Source: Glaciecola sp. UBA1851 (GTDB lineage Bacteria > Pseudomonadota > Gammaproteobacteria > Enterobacterales > Alteromonadaceae). From it: DNA of 16,275 nucleotides. The notes under the pieces are model-generated. The model searched no databases. It worked only from the letters and a program-made list of their open reading frames with translations, and had not been told where the DNA came from. The stretch's first letter is position 1. Every line of letters begins with the position of its first letter. Shown one piece after another: positions 7,986 to 14,363 of this stretch. Made by a program: the position numbers and the translations under genes. Where the stretch lies: contig DDIL01000093.1 of the NCBI GenBank assembly GCA_002338515.1, forward strand, positions 1-16,275, read 5' to 3'.

Positions 7986-8630
7986 ATGTTTAACTTTTTT
8001 AAAAAGAAAGAACAAGCTAACACAGGCATTAGTAAGCCGGAAGTAATGGGGCTATGTGTAGGCTCAAGCTTTGACTTAGATAAACTCTCGTTTCAGCTAG
8101 TACTTAATGAACTCATTATTGGGGATGTAGCCAAAACACAACTTATACAAGCTGCAGGTCAGGTCGATTTAGGCTCAACTACACTCTTACGTTTTTATAC
8201 TGATGACGAAGCTTGGCTTCAAGTGGTATGTGAAGGGGATGTATCAGAAGAGAATATTGTAGATGTCACATTGTTTCATTATTACGACACATTGCATGTA
8301 AACCAAAGTGAATGGAGCAGCTTACTCAATCAAAAAATTGGTGTGAAAGAATACGAGTTTGAAGGCCACACTTACCATAGAGTATGGACCAGCGTGACTG
8401 ATTATCATCCGCCGGTGGCGATGCAAGAGGCCACTTATGATGACACCGATGAAATTAATCATACCGACCAGTTTGTGATGCTGTTTGAACGTGAGTTAAG
8501 CGATGGCTCATTTGAGCAGCTTTATTTGTCGTGCGAAGAGGTTGTAAACGAGAGAGAGCAATTAGAACAATCTTTAGTAATTAGTACAGGGGTAAAATTA
8601 TCCCCAACACAAATTACGGTGAATGGTTAA
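7986..8630 (+). CDS. yjfK: YjfK-like protein (DUF2491)
   Basis: A 214-residue acidic protein without signal peptide or membrane helix; the N-terminus (MFNFFKKKEQ) is amphipathic and basic and could touch a membrane. Its length, position and overall pattern fit DUF2491, represented by E. coli YjfK (about 219 aa). A clear GGAG site (7975-7978) precedes the ATG at 7986. It lies 127 bp after yjfJ, beyond the terminator, so it depends on read-through or a promoter of its own; only 33 bp separate the terminator from the start codon. No catalytic motif is evident and the function is unknown. A 151-bp gap without recognised elements separates it from yjfL. Confidence 0.85.
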   Translation: MFNFFKKKEQANTGISKPEVMGLCVGSSFDLDKLSFQLVLNELIIGDVAKTQLIQAAGQVDLGSTTLLRFYTDDEAWLQVVCEGDVSEENIVDVTLFHYYDTLHVNQSEWSSLLNQKIGVKEYEFEGHTYHRVWTSVTDYHPPVAMQEATYDDTDEINHTDQFVMLFERELSDGSFEQLYLSCEEVVNEREQLEQSLVISTGVKLSPTQITVNG

Positions 8631-8781
8631 AGCTAAAAGCCCGCGCTCTTATTTTGATAAAGTAACAAATAATAGAAAGTTAAAATGATAGATGTTATTT
8701 TTGTAAAATTAAATTGAAATTAACCTAATAGACAGTCAAGTGCACAAGCTTGCTAAACCAAATAGATAAGAAGAGAACAAA

Positions 8782-9195
8782 ATGGAAAACTACGATTTAT
8801 TGACCGGTATTACTAATTTTGCACTTTACTTTGGTGTCTCAATTGTATTTTTAGTGGTGTTTAAAAGTGTATATGGCTTAGCAACGCCGCATGCAGAATG
8901 GAAACTTATAAAAGAAGAAAAGAGCACGGCTGCTGCGGTTGGCTTTGGTGGGGCAATTATTGGTTTTGCTATTGCCCTTGCTGGCGCGGTGAGTAACTCT
9001 GCCGATTTAATTGATTTTGCAGTGTGGGGTTTAATTGCACTTATTGCGCAAGTTATTTCTTTTTCTATTGTGCGCTTTATTTTTATGCCAAAAATTACAT
9101 CTAGAATTGAGAACGACGAAGTCAGTGCGGGTATTGTATTAGGTGCAACTAACATTGCGGTTGGTTTTATTAATGCTGCCTGTATGACATATTAA
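8782..9195 (+). CDS. yjfL: YjfL-like membrane protein (DUF350)
   Basis: The 137-residue protein has four predicted membrane helices (about 9-32, 50-71, 76-101, 114-134), the signature of DUF350/YjfL (about 132 aa in E. coli). A charged cytoplasmic-type loop (EWKLIKEEKS) lies between helices 1 and 2, and small-residue, Gly-rich faces in helices 2 and 4 (GFGGAIIGFAIALAGA; GATNIAVGFINAA) suggest tight packing or oligomers. The ribosome-binding site (AAGAGAA) is weak. The next gene starts 13 bp after the stop. DUF350 proteins often occur next to ATP-grasp and DUF1190 genes. A transport or membrane-anchor role for the ligase system is inferred, not shown. Confidence 0.9.
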   Translation: MENYDLLTGITNFALYFGVSIVFLVVFKSVYGLATPHAEWKLIKEEKSTAAAVGFGGAIIGFAIALAGAVSNSADLIDFAVWGLIALIAQVISFSIVRFIFMPKITSRIENDEVSAGIVLGATNIAVGFINAACMTY

Positions 9196-9207
9196 TTGGA
9201 GGCTATG

Positions 9208-9828
9208 ATGAAAAGATCCTCATTTTTAAACCTCAACTCTATGCGTAAGCGAACGCGAGCGTTTATGCTTGCTCCAATTTCACTGGCGGTCATGGTGGGG
9301 TGTTCATCAGACAGTGGTGAAACGGTTAAGTTTGTTGAATCAGTTGACGATTGCACCGCTAATACAGCCTTATCATTTGAAGAATGCGAAGCTGCGTATC
9401 AACAAGCCGTTTTAGATGCAGAGGCGACCGCACCACGATATCGTTCTGAGCGTGACTGCGAAACTGAATTTGGTCAATGTGAACAACGAGGTAATTTCTT
9501 TACCCCCTTTATTGCAGGATATATTATTTCTGAAATAATTGATGAAGTAGGGGATGCTTACGAGCGTAAACATAGATATAAGCATTCTTATCCTACTTAT
9601 CTGTATCAAGGCCGTAGTCAGTTCAGAAATAAATACATGACTGCCGATGGCGCAATTATTGGCAGCCCTGGCCAAAATAGCTACCGTGTAAATCGCGATG
9701 TATTAAAACCTAAGCCTAAAGTTACGCGCACTATTTCAAGAGGCGGTTTTGGTTCAGCGGCGTCTGCTAAAAGTAACTGGGGTAGCGCAAAAAGTAAGGG
9801 TTCTAGTTCGCGAGGTTGGGGCGGCTAA
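9208..9828 (+). CDS. yjfM: YjfM-like DUF1190 protein, probable lipoprotein with Gly-Gly C-terminus
   Basis: The 206-residue product starts at ATG 9208, five bases after GGAGG; in-frame TTG 9196 and ATG 9205 are less well placed. A basic N-region (SMRKRTRAF) precedes a hydrophobic stretch and a lipobox VGC at Cys32. Next come a conserved Cys-containing block (Cys49, 60, 84, 91; DDCTA, ECEAAY, RDCETEFGQC), a short hydrophobic segment (about 97-112), a Tyr/Arg/Lys-rich middle and a tail (VTRTISRGGFG, Ser/Lys/Gly-rich) ending SSRGWGG. This is the DUF1190 pattern of E. coli YjfM and YgiB; the latter, as I recall it, also ends in Gly-Gly. Its stop is directly followed by the start of the ATP-grasp gene yjfC, so the two are translated together. 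Function unknown; a substrate or partner of YjfC is the obvious guess. Confidence 0.88.
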   Translation: MKRSSFLNLNSMRKRTRAFMLAPISLAVMVGCSSDSGETVKFVESVDDCTANTALSFEECEAAYQQAVLDAEATAPRYRSERDCETEFGQCEQRGNFFTPFIAGYIISEIIDEVGDAYERKHRYKHSYPTYLYQGRSQFRNKYMTADGAIIGSPGQNSYRVNRDVLKPKPKVTRTISRGGFGSAASAKSNWGSAKSKGSSSRGWGG

Positions 9829-11007
9829 GTGCTTCGCATTGAGTGTGCTGAACGTAAGAACTGGGAAGCGATGGCTAAGGAGTTTGGGTTCAAATTTCAT
9901 ACCATGTACGGCGAACGTTACTGGGATGAGAGTGCTTATTATCAATTTACCTTAAAACAAGTTGAGCAAGGTATTGAAACCCCTACTGAAGATATCCACC
10001 AAATGTGCTTACGCGCGGTGGATGTTGTACTTGCAAGCGATGAATTACTGACTAAGTTTGCGATCCCATCGCAACATTGGCCGTTTATAAGAAACAGTTG
10101 GAAAAACGGTGACCCTTCTCTGTATTCGCGACTAGATTTTGCTTATGACGGTAAAGGCATTGCTAAGTTATATGAAAACAACGCGGACACACCTACCTCA
10201 ATTTATGAAACGGGTTTTTGGCAATGGGTGTGGCTAGAAAACAAAGTGGATGATAAAACCCTTCCTCGCCATGCCGATCAATTTAATTCTGTTCAAGAAA
10301 AGTTAGTTAACCGTTTTAAAGAATTATCCATCCTTAATCCAGATAGAATATTGCATTTTGCTTGCTGCAAAGATACCGAAGAAGACAGAGGTACGGTTCA
10401 ATATTTGGAAGATTGTGCCATTGCCGCAGGTATTGAAACTAAATTTGTTTATATTGAAGATATTGGTATTAGCATTGAAGATGAGTTTACTGATATAGAC
10501 AACCAAGTGATCACATGGATGTTTAAATTGTACCCTTGGGAGTTTATGTTTGAAGACGAATTTGGAAGTTTGTTAGGTAAGCAGAATATCCGCTGGGTAG
10601 AGCCACCTTGGAAAACTATATTATCGAATAAAGCCTTGATGCCAATGCTATGGAAGCTTTTTCCTAACCATCCCAATTTGTTGCCTGCGTTTTTTGAAGA
10701 CGAATTAGAAAATGTTCCCGAGGGGATGCAGCTAGTTAAAAAGCCTATCTTTTCAAGGGAAGGTGCAAATATTACGTTTACTGATTCTAATGGTAAACCA
10801 ATAGAAGCCTCGCTTGACTCAGACGGCCCTTATGGCAACGAAGGCTTTATCTATCAGCAGCGTTTTGATTTACCAAAGTTTGAAGAAAATTACACGCTTA
10901 TTGGTAGCTGGTTAATTGATGATCAAGCAGCGGGTATGTCTATTCGAGAAGACAGCCATTTAGTCACACAAGATATGAGCCGTTATCTACCTCACGCTAT
11001 TTGCTAG
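9829..11007 (+). CDS. yjfC: ATP-grasp ligase of the glutathionylspermidine-synthase family (YjfC/YgiC type)
   Basis: The 392-residue protein resembles E. coli YjfC throughout (about 387 aa). It corresponds only to the C-terminal synthetase half of glutathionylspermidine synthase; the amidase half is missing, as in all YjfC/YgiC proteins. Visible motifs are YENNADTPTSIYE (115-127, substrate/Mg region), EPPWK and SNK (258-268), KKPIFSREG (304-312, ATP-binding Lys and loop) and GSWLIDDQAAGMSIRED (359-375, C-terminal family signature). Family chemistry: ATP activates a glycine carboxylate, in glutathione, as acyl phosphate and joins it to an amine. The true substrate of the YjfC branch is not known to me. 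GTG 9829, abutting the yjfM stop, is chosen because MLR matches the family N-terminus. Last gene of the cluster. Confidence 0.92.
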   Translation: MLRIECAERKNWEAMAKEFGFKFHTMYGERYWDESAYYQFTLKQVEQGIETPTEDIHQMCLRAVDVVLASDELLTKFAIPSQHWPFIRNSWKNGDPSLYSRLDFAYDGKGIAKLYENNADTPTSIYETGFWQWVWLENKVDDKTLPRHADQFNSVQEKLVNRFKELSILNPDRILHFACCKDTEEDRGTVQYLEDCAIAAGIETKFVYIEDIGISIEDEFTDIDNQVITWMFKLYPWEFMFEDEFGSLLGKQNIRWVEPPWKTILSNKALMPMLWKLFPNHPNLLPAFFEDELENVPEGMQLVKKPIFSREGANITFTDSNGKPIEASLDSDGPYGNEGFIYQQRFDLPKFEENYTLIGSWLIDDQAAGMSIREDSHLVTQDMSRYLPHAIC

Positions 11008-11028
11008 CTTGCTGATATATTTTCAGAC

Positions 11029-11049
11029 TACAAATAAAGGCTATTTGTA
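11029..11049 (+). terminator. possible weak terminator after yjfC
   Basis: TACAAATA (11029-11036) and TATTTGTA (11042-11049) form a perfect 8-bp stem around AAGGC. The stem is almost all A-T and no T-run follows, so it is a poor intrinsic terminator, but it lies 22 bp after the last gene of the cluster. Confidence 0.3.
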
Positions 11050-11176
11050 TTATGAGGTTGAAAATTGCATATGAGTGTTGTGTTGTCTTCAGCCAACAAA
11101 TTGTCACAGAAGCACGTTATCTTAAGAGTACCACAATGCTTGGAATTGGATGCCAGCAGACTTTAATTTCCCATTT

Positions 11177-11317
11177 CCTTTACTAATCGCCTATCTTCGC
11201 ATGACATTGCAAACTAACACGGCATACAAAACTTACACAATTCAACATTTCAATAAACTGAGCTAGTCTAAAAGACAACTGTCACATGGAGTAGCAAATA
11301 GCTTTAATCCGTCTTAT
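11177..11317. repeat. 141-bp direct repeat, copy 1
   Basis: Identical to 14223-14363 except at three transitions (T at 11184, C at 11210, T at 11254 here), that is 138 of 141 bases, with a constant offset of 3046. Similarity stops abruptly at both ends. There are no terminal inverted repeats and no target duplication that I can see. On the minus strand this copy contains the last codons (AAG ACG GAT TAA) of the sorting-signal gene at 14350-16032, here without the rest of that gene. Confidence 0.97.
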
Positions 11318-11426
11318 CTCTTTTATCGGTATTGTTTGATGATCTCTCAAAAATTGAGTTGTTTATTCGCCCACATTATTCCCGTAAGATACGGCCAATA
11401 ATTACAAGTCAAATTAGGGAATAACA

Positions 11427-12467
11427 ATGAGTCACTCTATGAAAGCTATCGCCTACCAATCTTCATTGCCTATTGAACATACAGATAGTCTGCAAGATAT
11501 AGAGCGACCCATCCCACAAGCGTTCGGGCACGATTTATTGATAAAAATACACGCCATTGCGGTCAATCCTGTTGATTGTAAAATACGCCAGAATGTTCCA
11601 GCTAGTGAAGGCGAATACAAAGTAATTGGCTGGGATGCCGTGGGAGAAGTTATTGCATGTGGAGAACAAGTATCGTTATTTTCAGTTGGTGATAACGTTT
11701 ATTATGCTGGCGATTTAACTCGTAGTGGCTGTAACGCAGAGTTTCAACTCGTTGATGAGCGTATAGTTGGGCGTAAACCTAACACATTAAATAATGCCGA
11801 AGCGGCAGCTTTGCCATTAACGACCATTACTGCATACGAAATGTTATTCGACCGCTTACAAGTCAGAAAAGTGATTTCTGCAACAGCTAAGCAAACCGCT
11901 AATGAACGCATTTTGGTTGTGGGTGCGGCAGGCGGTGTGGGTTCAATCATGCTGCAATTATTAAAACACTTAACCAAGGCAACCGTTATAGCAACCGCGT
12001 CTCGAGTAAGTTCAAAACAGTGGGTAAAAGATTTAGGTGCTGATTTTGTGGTTGATCATACACAACCCCTAGCACCTCAAGTACTCGCTTTAGAATTAGG
12101 TGAAATGACGCATGTTGTTAGCCTTAATGGTACTGACCAGTATTTAGACGAATACGTAGAGGTACTTCAGCCATTTGGAAAATTAGGTTTAATTGATGAT
12201 CCTGAAAACGTCGATATTAAGAAATTAAAGCGTAAGAGCTTATCTCTGCATTGGGAGTTCATGTATACCCGCTCTATGTTCAACACTGCAGATATGATAG
12301 AGCAACATAACCTGTTAAATGAGATAGCAAATTTAGTAGATAATGGCGTAATTAAAACCACGTTAAGTGAAACGTTGGGCAAAATTAACTCGGCTAATTT
12401 AAAAAAAGCTCATTCGCTTATAGAATCTAGAAAAGCGATGGGTAAATTAGTATTGGAAGGGTTCTAA
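11427..12467 (+). CDS. zinc-independent MDR oxidoreductase (quinone-reductase-like)
   Basis: The 346-residue protein belongs to the medium-chain dehydrogenase/reductase superfamily. It has an N-terminal GroES-like domain with VNPVDCKIR (46-54), VIGWDAVGEV (66-75) and a GDNVYYAG segment, then a Rossmann domain with GAAGGVG (166-172) for NAD(P)H. The catalytic and structural zinc ligands of alcohol dehydrogenases are absent, as in quinone oxidoreductases and the 'zinc-binding alcohol dehydrogenase family' TIGR02817, which it resembles most. Such enzymes reduce quinones or reactive enones with NADPH; the exact substrate is unknown. The start ATG at 11427 has AGGGA seven bases upstream. It is a single-gene unit inside the repeat-bracketed interval. 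Confidence 0.88.
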   Translation: MSHSMKAIAYQSSLPIEHTDSLQDIERPIPQAFGHDLLIKIHAIAVNPVDCKIRQNVPASEGEYKVIGWDAVGEVIACGEQVSLFSVGDNVYYAGDLTRSGCNAEFQLVDERIVGRKPNTLNNAEAAALPLTTITAYEMLFDRLQVRKVISATAKQTANERILVVGAAGGVGSIMLQLLKHLTKATVIATASRVSSKQWVKDLGADFVVDHTQPLAPQVLALELGEMTHVVSLNGTDQYLDEYVEVLQPFGKLGLIDDPENVDIKKLKRKSLSLHWEFMYTRSMFNTADMIEQHNLLNEIANLVDNGVIKTTLSETLGKINSANLKKAHSLIESRKAMGKLVLEGF

Positions 12468-13184
12468 TAGTTTTAGGAACCGCCCCTATTTTACCTCGCT
12501 TCAATTTCATAAAAGTTTAAGAGTAGATTGAATTAATCAGTCTTGCTGGCTGACTATCATTTTCCCATTTTTGGTTCAAGAGATAAATTCAGTGGGTCTT
12601 AAGCTTACCTATTATACTTCGATTACTGCTAGCAAGAAACGCAAGCGAATTGAGCAATACCCAAAGAGCAGGCACGTGAGTGATGCAAATTATTCACCGC
12701 GCCATTTCCACGCACATTGTGAACAAAGCAGGCTTTACCAACAAACAAGCGAAAACTGGTGCAGTTACCCTTATTCAGCGATTTGGTAGCGCCCTTAATC
12801 TGAATATCCATTTCCAAATGTTGTTCAGAAAATACTCGCACATTTAGATAAAAAGTACTTAACTCCTACAACCACACTATTGCCACCTTGCGTGCGCCAC
12901 CTGATGAACAATACACAAACGATTTCACTATTCAACGTGACTTCAATATAAATTAAAAAACCGATAAGCCGGTGAACTATTATTGATGATTTATGAAACG
13001 CTTGGAAAGTTTGCAATAGATATACCTTTTACGCATAGGGAAGTAAAAGCTATTAAGAAATAACACAAAATTCCGATAACCAATACAATAATAGTGCGTT
13101 ACTTTAGATTTGAATGAATTAACTTAGATTCAAGACAAACTCAACGCAATTCATTCTTAAAATTGATGGTTAAACATAAAGTAT
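12468..13184. other. 717-bp gap with IS91 remnant and upstream region of the GGDEF gene
   Basis: The only recognisable content is the decayed transposase at 12683-12956. At 12468-12682 I see no gene; an imperfect AGTC/GACT inverted pair near 12540-12557 may be an element end, but this is weak. Right of the remnant, ACCG (12960-12963) and CGGT (12970-12973) form a small hairpin followed at once by GAAC, which fits the IS91-type origin end and its GAAC target. The rest (12978-13184) is AT-rich and presumably holds the promoter of the GGDEF gene; no clear -35/-10 pair was found. Confidence 0.5.
12683..12956 (+). pseudogene. degenerate IS91-family transposase remnant
   Basis: From ATG 12683 one frame encodes AISTHIVNKAGFTNKQAK followed by TGAVTLIQRFGSALNLNIHF, the strongly conserved central block of IS91-like (Y2) transposases, and stops at 12845. 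Just before that stop, from 12823, the +2-shifted frame reads VQKILAHLDKK, resembling the IS91 C-terminal region. From 12891 the third frame reads RAPPDEQYTND, the usual Arg-Ala-Pro-Pro close of the protein, ending at TAA 12954-12956. So the middle of the gene (from the LDGVY position on) is deleted and at least one more frameshift is present. The N-terminal zinc-binding part and catalytic tyrosines are missing. It cannot make active transposase. Confidence 0.75.
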
Positions 13185-14144
13185 ATGAAAACACCTGCCT
13201 TACCCAGTAATGAAGAATTACGGTTAAAATCGTTGTATGAATTAGGTATTTTAGAAACTGAAAGCGAAGAGCGATTTGATAGGATCACTCGTTTAGCTAA
13301 ACGATTCTTTAATGTTTCCATTTGTTTAGTGTCGCTGGTTGATGAAAACAGACAATGGTTTAAGTCTTGCATTGGGTTAGACGTTAAAGAAACAAGTAGA
13401 GATATATCGTTTTGTGGCCATAGTATTTTAGAAAATAATGTGTTTATTATTGATGACACGCTATTAGATGATCGCTTCAAAGACAATCCTTTGGTTACAG
13501 GGAGCCCCCACATACGCTTCTATGCAGGGTATCCCATTAAACTACCAAATCAGACAGTGCTGGGTACACTTTGCTTAATTGATACGGACCCAAAACATAT
13601 GACCGAAGAAGACATTGATACACTCGTCGACTTAGGGAAAGTGGTAGAAGACATTTTTGTATCTATGCATTTGTCTGAAGTAGACGATATCACTGGTAAA
13701 TATAATAGACGAGGCTTTTGCAAATTATCCGATAAAGGTATCGATTTCTGCGCGCAAACTCACCAAAGCGCGCATATGGTTTATATAGATATGGACAATT
13801 TCAAAAGTGTTAACGATACGCTTGGTCACGAAGTTGGTAACTCAATTCTGAGGCAATTTTCAGATATAATCGATGATACGTTTAACAAAGCTGATGTGAT
13901 AGGTAGAATTGGCGGAGACGAATTCGCTATCTTGACTTTCGCTCGGTCTGATCAAGAAGTTGAAACCTTAATAAATTCTCTTTCAAATCGATTTAAAAGC
14001 GCTATTTCACAAGTAGAAGAAACATCAAATTTAAACTTTAGTTATGGAGTGGTGCCTTTAAACGCTAATGAGAATAAATCAACACTGCAGTTACTCGATG
14101 CAGCTGATAAAAAAATGTACGAACATAAGAGCAATAAACCATAG
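13185..14144 (+). CDS. GAF-GGDEF diguanylate cyclase
   Basis: The 319-residue soluble protein has an N-terminal GAF sensor domain (about 25-160; ERFDRITRLAKRFF, CLVSLVDENRQWFKS, DISFCGHSI, YAGYPIKLP, LGTLCLID) of the type found before GGDEF domains. A GGDEF domain (about 165-315) follows, with the metal-binding Asp in IDMDNFKSVND (201-211) and an intact GGDEF active site (243-247). It is therefore expected to make cyclic di-GMP from two GTP, controlled by a small ligand or redox signal at the GAF domain. The product-inhibition site RxxD upstream of the active site reads NKAD (234-237), so feedback inhibition at that site is probably lost. The ribosome-binding site before ATG 13185 is weak. 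It stands alone between the IS91 remnant and repeat copy 2. Confidence 0.92.
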   Translation: MKTPALPSNEELRLKSLYELGILETESEERFDRITRLAKRFFNVSICLVSLVDENRQWFKSCIGLDVKETSRDISFCGHSILENNVFIIDDTLLDDRFKDNPLVTGSPHIRFYAGYPIKLPNQTVLGTLCLIDTDPKHMTEEDIDTLVDLGKVVEDIFVSMHLSEVDDITGKYNRRGFCKLSDKGIDFCAQTHQSAHMVYIDMDNFKSVNDTLGHEVGNSILRQFSDIIDDTFNKADVIGRIGGDEFAILTFARSDQEVETLINSLSNRFKSAISQVEETSNLNFSYGVVPLNANENKSTLQLLDAADKKMYEHKSNKP

Positions 14145-14196
14145 AGATTGCTGTTTACCAGTTTTTTATGTAGTAAGTGTTGAGCTTCAAGCACAC

Positions 14197-14212
14197 ATTA
14201 CCAACCGGTAAT
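14197..14212 (+). terminator. small hairpin after the GGDEF gene
   Basis: ATTACC and GGTAAT form a 6-bp stem around AACC, 52 bp after the stop codon. Only two T residues follow, so it may be a weak terminator or chance. Confidence 0.2.
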
Positions 14213-14222
14213 TTCACGTAAA

Positions 14223-14363
14223 CCTTTACCAATCGCCTATCTTCGCATGACATTGTAAACTAACACGGCATACAAAACTTACACAATTCAACATTTCAAC
14301 AAACTGAGCTAGTCTAAAAGACAACTGTCACATGGAGTAGCAAATAGCTTTAATCCGTCTTAT
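14223..14363. repeat. 141-bp direct repeat, copy 2 (overlaps 3' end of sorting-signal gene)
   Basis: Partner of 11177-11317; the three differing bases here are C at 14230, T at 14256 and C at 14300. The right 14 bases (14350-14363) lie within the 3' end of the minus-strand gene, including its stop codon; the other 127 are its 3' flank. This makes copy 2 the likely original context and copy 1 a duplicated 3' flank. The pair brackets the MDR oxidoreductase, the IS91 remnant and the GGDEF gene. Confidence 0.97.

Larger units (their letters stand above)
11008..11426. other. 419-bp intergenic region holding a hairpin and repeat copy 1
   Basis: After yjfC there is an AT-rich hairpin (11029-11049) and then repeat copy 1 (11177-11317). 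A 31-codon frame at 11071-11166 has no recognisable product or ribosome-binding site. Between the repeat and the oxidoreductase gene, TAAGAT (11385-11390) might be a -10, but candidate -35 boxes (TTGAGT, TTGTTT) are too far away. AGGGA just before 11427 is the ribosome-binding site of the oxidoreductase. Confidence 0.5.

Noticed and set aside
11071..11166. 31-codon frame after yjfC
   Set aside because: No ribosome-binding site and no recognisable similarity; length within chance expectation.
11202..11267. Short ORF (21 codons) inside repeat copy 1 as a possible micro-peptide
   Set aside because: One of the three base differences turns its fourth codon into TAA in copy 2, and there is no ribosome-binding site, so it is not conserved as coding.
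11177..11317. Repeat as an integron attC site or MITE
   Set aside because: No core-site pair of the RYYYAAC/GTTRRRY type at the ends, no terminal inverted repeats and no flanking duplication.
12571..12789. 72-codon frame overlapping the IS91 remnant
   Set aside because: It runs in a different frame from the recognisable transposase block and has no similarity or start signal of its own.
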